Source: Phlebiopsis flavidoalba (Eukaryota > Basidiomycota > Agaricomycetes > Polyporales > Phanerochaetaceae). Taken from it: DNA of 64,000 bases. The notes beneath the pieces were generated by a model, which worked only from the letters and a program-made list of their open reading frames with translations, did not search any database and was not told the DNA's origin. This document shows positions 10,570 to 23,040 of this stretch, piece after piece. The stretch spans positions 174,630 through 238,629 of the forward strand of contig JAOCPU010000056.1 of NCBI GenBank assembly GCA_035772785.1, read 5' to 3'. Made by a program: the position numbers and the translations under genes. Positions within the stretch are counted from its first letter, which is position 1. Every line of letters starts with the position of its first letter.

Positions 10570-10650
10570 CCTGGGCATCAGTGGCACCGGCCACGATTAC
10601 CTAAGCGCCCGCCGAACTCCACGTGGTCAGACCATTGTCCGCCGCGCCCC

Positions 10651-11863
10651 CCTATCATTCGGTTGACAATGCTTCCGTTAGTCTTACTCGGGCTGGGTAG
10701 TGCGGCGATCTGGTGTGACGGGTACAGCCTCTGAGAGGCCTTCTTTTTCCTCCCAAGAACGTCGTAGATCAATCTACCTCGATGTCTTTCTTCGACGGCT
10801 TAGACACGTCTCTCCTGCTGAAAGTCGTGAGCAAGTCGTGAGGCGACTTTCAAATGGCAAAATTGAATATTCTACTTCACAAATCCCTTGAAGACACAGG
10901 AGTTGCTATGCGTACCTTCTGTATGTAATAGTACAAACGTGCCAAGCAAACCGCCGCTCAATACAAAGCCCGCGTCCAACACCGGCCAGGCTCTCGCCAC
11001 CTCAAACTCGTTGAGTCGCCTCCGCATGCATCTGCGGCAAAGGCGGCAGAAATTTAATCCAGCTCAAAGCCCGAGGAGTCCCATTGAACGTTCCAAAGAA
11101 AAATGACCGCAGCTGCTTCGCCTCCTCTGCCCGCGAGGCGTATGGTGCAACACACGCGGAGGACGACCTGCACATGACTCGTGGCCACACACTGAAGAAA
11201 GAACGAAGATGACAAGCCGGGTTTTGGCGAGCGTCACGCCCGCTCGTGATTTGGAATGCGGCCCGCTTTGAATCCTAACACGACCAAACAAAGCATTCAC
11301 AACCCCCCGTGGCGCAACCCGCACCGACTACATTACGCAGAGCCCTGGGGACTGAGCGATACTAATAGATGCGGTATAGAGTCTGAGCAACCAACATCGA
11401 ATGGGGCCTCAGCATCAAACGGGTGACGAGTGGTTATGGCACTCACCCAACAATAGGCTTGTTGCCGGTGGCCACACTGCAGGTCCCACTGGAGCCACTC
11501 AGAATACAAACAGCCGCGCAACAGAGAACACTTTGTCAGAGAATGGGAACCGTTCAGTGTTTTTGGAGAGAATCAGCGATAACATTTGTGAGATGTTGTA
11601 AGAGATGACAAAGTATATGACTCTAGCAGGACAAGAAAACCCAGCGCAAGCTCCGACGAGATGCAGGGACAGACAGCAGCATTACAGTCATCATACATGT
11701 AGTACAATCCGAAAAACAGTGAACAGACAAGAGAAAAACAGAAGTAGAATTAACTTGCCGTGGTGCTCGTTCACGACAAGGAGGTCCTGCAGAACAGCGA
11801 GTCAACAACAGAAAATCAGCTCTGTCGGCAAAGGACGACGAACCAGGCGACCGTGCATGAGTT
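10651..11863. other. No recognised gene
   Basis: Short ORFs occur on both strands but none shows family resemblance. Bases 11250-11295 repeat 7190-7235. The right part is the 3' flank of ACC1, whose stop is at 11866-11864. Confidence 0.5.
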
Positions 11864-14800
11864 TTAGCCCGGCGAGCAGCGCTGAGGGTAGCCCTCATCT
11901 TCTTCGAGAGATTGTCGACGAGTCGACGGACGAGACCGCCGATGGTCGCCTTGCGATCCTCGTGTGCCACTGCGAGCATGCGGCGCATGAGATGGTCGGA
12001 GCCCCTTTGAGCTGCGCAACGGTGGCGCTCAAGTTGAGCACCTCGAGCTTCTCGGTAGCCTCCTTGCGGTCGGTCTCGTCGTCGATCTCCGCGAGGCTCT
12101 GGAGCAGCTGGGTGCGGTACTCGACGGACGAGTCGGGGCTGGCGTCGGCAAGCTGTGCCATGGCGTACGACCAGGCGACCTTCGAGCGGACGGCCCAGTA
12201 GAAGCGACGACGAGCGTCTTTCCAGACCATCGGCTTCGCGCAGCCCTTGGCCTCCATACGACCAGTGCGACTACGACGGAGTCAATACATATCACAGTGA
12301 CAGAAAAGGTTAGCGACTCACTCGTGAAGATCTGCGTACAGCAGCGCAATCTGCTTGTATGCAGGCTGCAAGAGCTGCTCGCGGCTGTCAAGCTCCTCGA
12401 CCCGCCTTGGCGCGCTCTTCAGGCGACAACGATGTGTCGATGCTGGTCTTCTTGAGCGCAGCGTACGTCGAGTCGAGTCGAGTCGCTCCATGAGACGCAA
12501 AATCTTGTCGCGACGCATCTTGATCTCGATGATTCCCTCGGGCTCGAGGACACCCGCACGCGCGTCGACATCCGCGTACATCTCCATCTGGGACGAGTTG
12601 ATCGACGGGTCCAAGACCGACCCACGCTCCACCACGGAGCTCGCCGTTCGGCACGATGTAGACGAAGACCGGCTGCTTGTAGCTCGAGAGGCCGTCGACG
12701 ATCTTGGAGCCCTGCTTGAGGATCTCGTCGTACATGTCCTGCTGGCCACCCGAGAAACCACGCCAGTTGGCGAAGATGATCAGCGGGAGGCCCTCGCGGC
12801 TGAAGTCGAAGATGGCCTGCGCGGTCTTGTACGCCGAGTTCGGGTACCACAGGCCTGGCCGCCTCCATAATGCGCTGCTCGAACGACGTCGGGTTCGCGG
12901 GGGGGGGGTCCGCGGGGACGACGCGCTCGATCGTGCGGGTCTCGACGGAGATGACACCCATCGGGATGCCACCGAGGCGCGCGCGAAACGACCGACGACG
13001 ACGGTTTGTGCCCAGCCGCTGAGGGTCTCCTGGAACGAGCCCTTGTCGAAAGAAAGAACCGGACTGCCACTCGGAGGAGACACTTCGTCGACCTTTTGCC
13101 CTCGATGAACCACATACGGGGTCGTACGGACCCTTTGGCACGACGTAGTCAATGTCGCCGGTCCCAGGGAGCTCGCCGGTGGCAAGGATAGGGAGCGGCG
13201 CGCCCTTTGAACCTCGGGAACATACGCAAGCCACTGAAGAATATGCCGTGGCGAGCGCCCTCGAGATCGCTGCTGGCAGTGAGATGGCTGACACCGTTCT
13301 TGTACATGATCTGGGTACCACCGAGCTGCAAGTTCGAAGTGTAGACCCTCCGGTCGGCCGAGCACCTTGTTGAGCGCAGAAGCACCAGTGAGGATGATTT
13401 GGCTGGCCCTCGACCTGGACAGCACGCATGGCCGAGACGAACGAGGTGCACGCGTCCGATACCGACGGTCCTCGGAGCGGACGTGCGGTGACGAGAGGTG
13501 ATAGAGTAAAGATGTCGTCGTACGCGCCCTCGACGGTCTCGCCAGCAATCAGACGCAACAGAGTTTTCCCTCCCTTCAAACACCCAACACCGAGGACCGT
13601 CCTGCATGCCCCGATAATGTCGCGTGATCTTGTGCCTGCGCTCGCCGTCAACTTCAATCTCCACGGTGCGAAACCGACTCGGAGGCCTTCTCCCCTGCCA
13701 GCTTGAGGAAGCTTTCGTGGGTGAGATAGATGTAAGTCGATACCCTTCTCCTCGGGGTGGGCCGGGTCGTTTCCCACGCACACGAGAAGAGGTTCATGAC
13801 CTCCTCAGCCAGACCACAAATGAATGCGCGCTCCAGAGTTGGCAGACAGGTAGATCCGGGGCGTGCCCTTGCTCCCGCGCGTACTCCGAGCGAGGAAAGA
13901 AGAAGTGATCCTCATCAGGCCCGAACGAAGCCGATCTTGTAACGTGATGTCGTTGGCCGCATGAACAACCGCGCGGCGGCCCTGCGGGCACTCGGGCTGT
14001 GCGGAGGGTGAACAACCAGCCGACCATTACCGCAGTTGTTGTTGACCCCGGTCGCGCGTAGGTCGAACTCTCGACTCCTGCAGTATGTGTCGTTCTCGTC
14101 CATGACGAGCTCGCGCGACTCGAGGACACCTTCTTTCTTCGGGAGCGAGAGGAGGGCCGGGTTCAGGCGCTTGGCCGCCTGCCAGACGTTGCTGAGCGCC
14201 TTCGAGAACAGCCCGGGGGAAGTCGTAAGAACGTAGGTGGTGCCCGATGAGGTGCGCCTCCTCCTGGTACCCGCTTCGGCTGCAACGACTCCTTGGTGGG
14301 GTACGCATAGTGCCACGGGCTGCAGGTGCAGCGGGCCCTTTTTCGCCGATGGACTTGAGAATCGTTGGTGCCCCTGTCGGTGGTGATCTCCTGGTATATC
14401 CGTGGAAGGGCGTTGACAATGAAGCCAGACCACGTTCTCGATTGGATGCACCGGATGGGCGTGACATTGCCCTCGCTGTCCTCAAGAACAATGCGAATCT
14501 ACGGACCCAGTGACATGCAGACGCCACAACCGCTTGCCGTGCCGCTCAATGAAGCCCAGAGATGGCCTCGAGGACGTCCGTCGTAACGTGAACGAGAGGT
14601 TGTAGATAAAGTTGATGAAGATGTGTTCGTGTGTCCGGCGTTTGCGCTGCTTGGCGCTGACGAGCTCGAAGCGAGTCGAGGATGTTCGTGACGAGGCGGG
14701 TCGGTCTCGGAGATGAGGTACTGCGCCATGTTGATGTTCCCGCGGGCTATTGCGCCCTGGGGCGGACCGGACGAGAGCACGGATGGAAAAGAACCGGCTG

Positions 14801-17800
14801 TCCGAGCTGTGTTCTCGCGCGCGTACGACGGCGTCCCGGATGTAGATGTGCAGCAACTGCCTTTGCTCTCAGGTTGAAGAAGACGGCGCTTGAGGTCTTT
14901 GCTATGTTCGAGAGACGGGCTGAGCTCAAGCTGATGGAAGGGCCCTAGGGCTCGGGCCTCGATGTGACCGACATGAGCCTGACTCTTCTGACCCAGTTGG
15001 CCGCCCAATCTCGCGGAGCGCCGTAAAGTACAGAGCGAGCGTTACTGGCCTCGGCCGTGCAGGCAAGAGGATCGAGGCAGAACGCGCCGCAACACGCGCC
15101 GCTCAAGTCAGCACGTCCTTGCAGGGCTGTGCCACGAGCTCGACAATTCTTCACTGCGCCCCAAATGACCCGCGTCGCCCCATGTCGTCCACCACTTTTC
15201 GTCAACGCATCGCAGCGGCGCGTAGTTGAGCACGGTCGGACGGCTGGGATTGTCGCCGTAGGCGCTCGTCGGTACTCGAGACCGCCGTTCGGAAGGTGGA
15301 AGGAGTCAGCTTCAGCGGAACGCGGTGAAGCCCTGCCGAGAGCGACTGCAGGTCCGGGAAACGACGCGACCGCACCAGTGCGCAGCGGCTGCTTATGGTG
15401 GTGTGATCATGTAGCCTCAGGATCGCTCACGGACGCCTGCCCTACGCGCGGTTCACCACTTAAAATCATCTGTCAGTTACCGAACACGTTGTATGCGAAT
15501 ATACACGACGTACTCGCGACGTTGTAGCATAGCGTGGCCGGCGTGCGAACACGCGAGAGGCCGAGGATGAACTCGTTCCAGCTGTAGACCGCCGTTCGGC
15601 GCGTCGCGCCTCTATCGAAATCGGCCATCGCCATCTTCGTAGTAGTCTGAATCGACGAGAAGTCGGTAGTGTACGCGACGGTACGCGCTACGGCACGTAC
15701 ACCCCTCGACACGCAGCTGAGTAGACAAGGGTAGCGGTCGTGGACCAAAGATGCTCTCAGTTGTGACGGATGAGGCCAGCACGCACCCATGAGACCCCAC
15801 GAGGCATCCTAGTGTTTGGGAGTAACTCTTCGGAAGCACGTCGTCACACGGCTGTACCTCGATTCCACACAGCTCGCGGAAGATCTTCCTGTCGACGGCG
15901 TCCTACACAATCATCAGCCCAAATTCCAATCCCAAAAAAGAGTCCAAAAAGTACCCACTCTGGTACATCGGTGCGCCATGCTCGCCATAATAGCTATTAT
16001 TAACCGACGACTTGAGGATGCGCTCCATCTGGCCCCCCCCCCAGTCATGTGCGCGCGTCGTCCGACGCCCCCTGCTCATCCTGGCAACGCAATGTGAGTC
16101 ACGCGTCGCGCGCCTTGGAGCGCGACCTGCGTGCTAGAGCGGTTTCTCACGAGGCCCGACGAGGCCCTGGAGCGCCTGATACCAGGCGGCTGGGGCTCGG
16201 GGTTCGACACCGTCGCGCCGCTGTCCTTGACGTGCTCGAGAGGATCGCCATGACGAGCTTGCCCTTGCGGGGGACCATGATGTGGCTCAGCACGAGCCCC
16301 GCGACGCGGGTCGAGGTCGTACGGCGGGTTGTGCGGTCTCGCGCAGCATAGCAGCAGCACGCGCGCCTCGATGCTCCCCGCGAACAGCGTTCTCCGTCTC
16401 GGGACGTACCGCACGAGCTGACAGGCCCGCGAGCGTCTCGACCTGGTGCGCGCGCAAGCAGCCGCCCCGCGTAAGCGCTCCCACGACGTTCGAACACCCA
16501 GCGCGCGGCGAGCTGCGTGCGGAAGAGCGCGCAGGGGGTCCTGCGGCCGGGACATTATCCTGCGTGAAATGCTCGAGCAGCTTCTTGATGCGGCCCGCGG
16601 GGGAACTCGGGGCCCATCTTTGGCGCGTGGGCCGTCTCGATGCGCCGCGCGCACGGCGTCCTCGAGTGGTCTTCGCGGGCATGCAGGGCGTCCGGAGAGC
16701 CTCGGAGGATGGACGACCCCGTTCTGCGCGAAGGATGGACGACGTCGCAGGACGGCAGAGCCCATCATGGGTCCGCCCCGCCGAGCGCGCGCTGTTCGAG
16801 CTTCGAGGTCCTTGAAGCGTGCTCGCCAATGATCGCCTGGTTGTCGAAGCCGTCGAGGATGTCGTTGAGGATGCCGAGGCACGGCTTACGCGAGGCGCTG
16901 GTGCGGCTTTGTTGCCCATCACAGGGCGCGGTTGCCGAGCGGCGGGAGGAGTGCCCTCGAACGGGCTTCCGCGTGCTTTCACGCGCGCGGGGGGTGCGTC
17001 CAGGGTGAGGATACCGGAGGATGTCGCCGGGCGTATCGAGGCTGACGCCCGGCTTGCTTGAACGAAACTGAACCGTGCCGTCCTCCGACGCGACGAGCGG
17101 CATGTACATCTTCATGACCTAACAACACCAACCCCACCTCGTCATCCAACGCCCAACAAAACCGACACGCCCCGACGTACCTCGATCTCGGCGTACGGCT
17201 CCCCAGCCTTGATTATGGTCCCCACTGTCCACTAAAGGAACCCGCACGAGCTTACCCGGCGACTGGGACTCCTCAACTGTCGTCGGGTCATTCTCCTGCT
17301 CAATGAGACACGTCTTCCTGGTCAATCATGACCCTACAGCGCGCCGACCTCCTCGCGCCAATACACCGTATGGCTCTTGCCATCAGAGAAGCACAAGCAG
17401 CCCGCCGTCCGCGAGCGGGCGCGCGCCGACGAGCGTGCGGCCGCCGTTGAGGTAGAGCGTCCAGAGCGTCATAGGACGAGCGCGTGGCGTGGTGAAACGA
17501 GTAGCGCGTTGTTGTCGTATATAGAAAAGTCGATGCCGAAGACGTCTTGCAGCACGTCCTTGGAGGGGACCTGGCCCTTGTCGAGGATGCGCTTGTACTC
17601 GCCCCAGCTCGCGTCGCTCGCGATGGGTGGCGCCTTGGTGACGGCGACCGCAGACGACGGCGGGCGTCGGCTCGGGGCGCTCGGCGGTTGAGGCGGTCGC
17701 TGATGAGCGAGGTTCGAGCCAAGGCCGAGTGGTGCTATGGTGTTCTCGGCTCGTGAACGCCTGCAGATCGAGCAGCTTGAGGAGGTTACTCGACCGTCGG

Positions 17801-20012
17801 GCGGAAGTCTCGCCAGCGGATGCTGAGATCCTTGAGCGGCGACGAACATGTTCTGTAGGGGCGCTCTAGCAGTCCGGTCCTCGCCGTGCGCGAAGGTATG
17901 GTGACCAAACTGCGAGTCGCGCGAACTCGCGTTGCAGCCCGCACCGCGCGTGTTCACCGAGAAGGTAGCACCACAAGTTTGCGTGCTTCGACCGGAAGTT
18001 GAGCTCCTGCAGCGAGCCAGAGGACGGCTTGAAGCCCGCGTCGGGGTTCTCGGCGGTGGATGCGCACCGCGACGACGTGGCCGTTGGGCTGCGGGCGCGG
18101 CTAGGCTGGTTGCCATGTGCTCGCGATCGGGGGTTGACCATGTCAAAGTCGATTCTCCCCGAAGTGCCGTGTTCGGGTGCACGCCGTACAGCTGGACACG
18201 AATCCCTGTCGGACGGATTCGTTGTGGAGGGGGATACCATGGCTACCTGATGAGCTGGGCAGCTGGCAAATTGACTCCGCAAACCCATCTCGGTCGTTGG
18301 ATTATGCTCGACCTGAAGACGAGGGTTGAGCTCGAGGAAGTAAAACGACATCCTGCCGAGTGACTGATAGAGAATCTGAAAATCGCGTTAATCAGAGTGT
18401 ATGCGGCGCATATATCGACTCACATTCGACGGTTCCGGCGCTAACATAGCCAACGAGCTTTGCGAGACGAACGGCGGCGCGCTCCATCTCGGGAGAAACG
18501 TGTCCTGCTTTGCAATCGTGACCGGGGCCTCCTCGATAATCTTCTGGTGTCTCCGCTGGACGGAACAATCGCGTCCAAAGAGCGAAATCGCGTTACCGTA
18601 CTGGTCCGCGAGCAGCTTGGACCTCTCCAAGTGACGCGCCTGGCCGGCGAGCTTCATGATGAAAATAGGGGAGCCTGCAGTGTAAGATGTTAGTCGTTTC
18701 CCAATAGGGGCCATATAAGCAGTTCACCTGGGATCTCGCCCGCGACCGCGTTGAACGCGTTCTTGAACGCCTCGGGCGCCTCGACCTTGCGGATACCCTT
18801 GCCTCCGCCGCCCTCGCTCGCCTTGATCATAACAGGCCACCCAATCTGCTCCGCGCGCCGCGAGGCCCTCCTCGACGCTCTCGACGCACGCCTTGCAGGT
18901 ACACGGCGTCGTCGACGACGACGAAGCCCTGCTCCGAGAGCACCGTGTCCGCGATGCCGGTGCCGCTCCACGCCATCGTCGGCAACCGCGGCGCTCTGGC
19001 GCGACGATCGTCGACGAGATCTTGTCGCCGAGGCTGCGCATCGCGCTGCCCGGCGGGCCGATGAACACGATGCGGTTCGCGGCGAGCGTCTCGGGCAGCC
19101 GCGGGTTCTCCGAGGCGTGGCCCCCAGCCCGCCCACACGGCGTGCACGCCCGCGCGCTCCGCGACGTCGACGATGAGGTCCACGTTCGCGTAGTTGTTGT
19201 TGTTCGTCCCGCCCGGCACCTCGATGTACCGGTCGGCCATGAGCGGATGTATTCGGCGTTCACCTTTAGGTCTTCGGGCGTCGCCATCACGGTGAACTCG
19301 ACGGCGCGCTTCGGTGCCAAAGGTCTCGTAGCTCCATTGCCGAATGGAGCGGATTTCTTTCACGGCGGCGATACCGTTGTTTGCGATGAGGACCTGCGAG
19401 CAGTGTGATTAGCGTCTTGTATGGACAAGGCGATCCCCAAGTCGTAAATGAGGCCCGAAGGCGTCGGAAGCCATGTCCCAGCGCGGTTCGCGATGTATGC
19501 TCTGTATATGCTGTTTGCGGAAACATATGGGCTCGAATTCGCAAGACATGTCACTCTGACGCGTCGAGGTCGCGTTACCGCACAAGCACTCTCCCCGCCG
19601 GCGGCAATACTCCAGACCCAGCATGACGGACGGAGCAATTGACGTCCGGAGCGAGGGCATGTGGCTGATGCTGGGGCGGGTAACGCTGGAGGAAATCTTT
19701 GCGAAGGCCTGGGGTGCTTGAGGCCCTGGCATAGTCTCCCCTCGCTCTCCCTGCGCCCCAGCTCGCACATGCGCTGCTCGGCACATCCGAACCGGACGTC
19801 TCTCCAAGTCGCGACAAGAGAGGACGCTCACCTTTGTGATGACAGTGTGTCCGCCATGCTCCTTTACAAAGTCCGTAACGGGACCAGCAGGGGCCTGTCT
19901 AGCGAGTTGCCACCTACAACGAAGTCCCTTCAGCACACCTTACCACACACCAGGTCGCTGCAGCACGCACCGACAAAGTGGGCAACTTTTGAGTGGTCGT
20001 AGCTTGTTCATG
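11864..20012 (-). CDS. ACC1: Acetyl-CoA carboxylase, multidomain (frameshifted in assembly)
   Basis: Makes malonyl-CoA from acetyl-CoA, bicarbonate and ATP in the cytosol, the committed step of fatty-acid synthesis. The domain order of the eukaryotic enzyme is visible. The N-terminus ([17 protein letters not shown], about 19890-19840) is followed by biotin carboxylase ([20 protein letters not shown] near 19390; ATP-grasp [13 protein letters not shown] near 18810). The biotin site VMKM lies just after an intron (Lys codon 17112-17110). A central region follows, then carboxyltransferase ([10 protein letters not shown] near 14100; [20 protein letters not shown] near 12750). The C-terminus is [14 protein letters not shown], stop 11866-11864. 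Introns of about 50-60 nt lie near 19960, 18700, 17150 and 12290. The frame changes more than a dozen times, and the ATG is not in frame with exon 1, so the start at 20012 is approximate. Total length fits a protein of about 2,200 residues. Confidence 0.95.
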
Positions 20013-20701
20013 GCGAGAGCGCGGGGGGAGGGAGAAACCAGCCAAGATTTCGCCCGGGGGTGAAAGAACGAGATGTGGAGAAGCGGGAGGGGGGAAGATG
20101 GGTGCGCGCAGAGGGGGCAGGCAGCCTTCTTTAAATCGCTGCAGCTGGGGATCCCCAACACATAACCCGCGGGCGCCTGGCCCCAGGCCTGCATCATGTC
20201 CGTCAAAATCAGCTCCCGAGTCTGGGGGACAGCGGCCCAAATCAAAAACGGCGGAAGCCCTCTGGCACGCGAAAATGCCAGCACGCAGCGTGCGGTTGTA
20301 CCTCATCGTCGCAGGCTTCGGCGCAATTTATCGCGCAGCGCGGGCCGCGGGCGTGTTTAGCAGAAATTCGCGTCACGGAGCCATTTCAGGTAATTTACAG
20401 CAACGGCTCGCGTAAGAATCGGCCCCTGTGTGCGCAAGTGTTTTTCTACTTCTATGCGAACGTGGTGAACACGAGGAAAGGATGGAGGCCCAGAACGACG
20501 CGCTCGCGACTCATTCCATGCATTGGCGCCCGACCGAGGGCAGTCACGGCGGCCTCAACGGCCCTGACATCATCGTCACGTTTCTCACGGAGTGGTCATT
20601 ATACTTCACACATAGACTGGCAAGGAGTTGCAGCCGGATGTGGTTATCGCGCACTGTTTGAACACAAGGCATAGCACGTTACCGCCGCTGCAACAACTGT
20701 C
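20013..20701. other. ACC1 upstream region
   Basis: About 690 bases between the ACC1 start and the COQ6 end, both on the minus strand. It should hold the ACC1 promoter. No clear TATA box or other site was identified, and the small ORFs look random. Confidence 0.4.
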
Positions 20702-22917
20702 TCATCCCCGCACCCACCGCAACGTCGCGACCGCTCCACCCCCCACAACTCCCGAGCTCCACCTCGCGCCCTTCCACGCCCCGCGCAAACGCCTCACACG
20801 CCCCTCCGCCCGCTGCCTCCCAGCCCGCCTGCGCCGCCCGCGCCGCGCGCGCTCGCTGCCCGCACTCATCATGAGCGCCGCCTTGAGCGCGTCGAGCTCG
20901 TTGAGCACCTCGAGGCCCACCGAGCGCGCCCACACGACGACGGGCGGCGCCGCGCGCGGCGTACAGCTTGTGCAGCTTGTCGCACGCCGCGAGCATCTTG
21001 TGGTTCTCTAGATACCTTTCTCTCGCGTACGGCAGCAGCGCCGTGTGCGCCCCTAGTTCCCCTTCAGCTGACGTTAGAGGTGAGCAAGGAGGGGACGCAC
21101 TGCCCGACGTCGCTGCTCCCGCGCGCGCAGCGCGCCCTCGATCGTCCGCGCGAGCGCCTCCGCGTCCGCGAGGCCGAGATTCAGCCCCTGCCCCGCGAGC
21201 GGGTGCACCGTGTGCGCCGCGTCGCCGAGCAGCACCGTGCGCGCGCCGGCGCCCTCGCCGACGTACGCGTCCGCATGCGAGAAGCGCAGGGGGAAGGACG
21301 CGACGGTGCCCGGCTGGATCGCCGTCACGCGCGGCTGGGGGACCAGGTGTGCGTCCTCTGCCGGGATGCCGCTCTCGGCCGCGAGAGAGGAGAATGCGGA
21401 GCGCGGGGGAGATGCTTGTCTGAGCGTTCGCGGAAGGCGAGCTCGTCTGTGAACTGGGCGTGGGGGTGAGCGCACGCCCCCTCGAGGAAGACGTCCGTGT
21501 GCAGGTAACGGAAGGGAGCGCTCGGGGGAGGCGGAACGCGCGCGTTGATCAACGCGCTCAGCACGGCCGGGTCTACCGGGGGCGACGGGCCTTGAGGAGA
21601 GCCCGCCGAGGTGGCCGGGGGCGGGACTGGCTTCGTCGAGAACCATATCGAGTGTCGACGTGTAGGCGAGATGACTGGGCTGGGCTGGGTTGCGGTAATG
21701 GTGATGGGGCTTTACGACGTTGACGGTTTTGAGACATCTCTGTTTGTGGGTATGGTTGGAACAGCTGTTCGTGTGCCCGTTTTCGTGGAATGAGGTCAGG
21801 AATTTCGATGGTTGGCCCTTTTCATTAATCCACTTGTAACGCTACCGTGTTTTCTGCCGATATCTGTCTGCGAGGCTTGGCTGGAACAGTTGTCGCGGAC
21901 GATGCCGTGCGGTGTCGTATGCCCAGTCCGTATATGATTGGATCCATCTCCCCGGCGTAGGTACGCACGGTCGAGTTAGAAGCCCGGTCCCGCTTGCGCC
22001 GAACCTGCGGGGTTGTAGTATCTTGACACGGAACACGATGCGGCGCAAGGCTAAACATTGGCACATAATCACGAGTAATCGAGTCCGTGAGCACCCGCCC
22101 GTCGGAGAGCTGGACGAGCGGCCACGCGTCTCCTCTCTATCCTCCCGAGTGATGTTCTGCACTTTGACTTTATCTATGAGCTCCCCCGCACCTCGGGAAA
22201 CTTGCGAAAAGCGTGCCGCGAGCAGCCCTCGCTGTAGAGATTTGAGATTTTTTCGTGTTGAAGCCGCGATAGCTGCGGGTATAGACTCCGTGTGCTACGG
22301 TAGCTCGCGACGCAGAGAACGTGATCCTTGCGTCGGAGATGTCCGTCCCATACCTTGCATGTCTTCTATAGGACATGTTCTTTGATTCATCTACGTGTTC
22401 CCATGCGCCAATATCTACGAGCAAAGTTCGTTCGTGCCTTGTGCAGAGTCTGTGTCACATACCTTGCAGGAAAGCCCGAGAGCTGTTCGTGATTGAGCTG
22501 ACACCGGTTGGAGTATGTCCCGGTGCCTGCATCTCTGCCACTCGCGCACTTTCTGCAAGTCACCCGCCTCGACCAGAGTAATACTCAGGTTGTTCTGTAC
22601 GAGCTTCGAGGACGCTACTTCGCATGAGTGCAACTCGACACGACAGAACCTAGGAACGCACCAAGCGCACTCGCCAAAGCCAGCCCCGCAGGTCCGCCGC
22701 CCACTATGACCACGTCGCGACTCGATCACGTCTCCCATTTGTCGAGATAAATCTTGTTGTTATGTTTGTAGGTGATGCGTAGGAGCGGTGCGTACACTTG
22801 GCGTACGGCATGTCGCAAACATGGAGGAGGGAGTGTATGCCGCCCCGCCGCGTCCGGCGCATCTTCCGAAAACGAGATGAGGAGGCGTGGGAAATGTGAT
22901 CGCATTGGGAACAACAC
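20702..22917 (-). CDS. COQ6: COQ6-type FAD monooxygenase of ubiquinone biosynthesis
   Basis: Flavin-dependent hydroxylase of the UbiH/COQ6 family, which adds the C5 hydroxyl to the quinone ring in mitochondria. The N-terminal FAD-binding motif DVVIVGGGPAGLALASALG is read at about 22710-22650. It is followed by LSITLVEAGDLQKVREW and HEQLSGFPAR. GAWEHVDES and ISDARITF near 22400-22330 fit the COQ6 middle region. The second FAD motif, GDAAHTVHPLAGQGLNLGLAD, is at about 21220-21160. The C-terminus (SVGLEVLNELDALKAALM) ends near 20702. The 63 codons before the first motif (22917-22726) could be a mitochondrial presequence, but a TGA lies between them and the core, so the start is uncertain. Several frameshifts are present. 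It lies head to head with SEC6, with a spacer of only 125-300 bases. Confidence 0.85.
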
Positions 22918-23040
22918 CGCCTGCAGTTACAATTACGACCCCACCACGACGACCGTCAGGCCCATCCCCCCACCTAAAACATCCTTAATGCCCAGATAAA
23001 TAACTGCCTTTACCATACCACTCTCTACAAACCACCCACA
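22918..23040. promoter_or_regulatory. Short divergent promoter between COQ6 and SEC6
   Basis: About 120 bases separate the likely COQ6 start (minus) from the SEC6 start (plus). It includes CCCCACCACGACGACC and a C-rich run, but no clear TATA box. The promoter role is inferred only from the head-to-head layout. Confidence 0.4.

Larger units (their letters stand above)
8973..10650 (-). repeat. Diverged direct duplication, copy 2
   Basis: Second copy of the block at 5403-7010, preceded by the same variant palindrome. Differences are substitutions plus inserted short stretches, such as the extra intron-like element at 9340-9390. As in copy 1, no long ORF survives on either strand, and the unit ends (minus-strand 5' side) with a TATA-like box at 10569-10564. 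The ORF at 10465-10013 on the minus strand is the longest but resembles nothing known. Confidence 0.7.

Noticed and set aside
12388..13783. Long ORFs overlapping the ACC1 carboxyltransferase part (386 and 454 codons)
   Set aside because: They mix true ACC1 segments with out-of-frame GC-rich translation. They are products of frameshifts, not separate genes.
16282..17008. Plus-strand ORFs over ACC1 (for example 177 codons)
   Set aside because: Arg/Ala/Pro-rich antisense shadows of a GC-rich coding strand.
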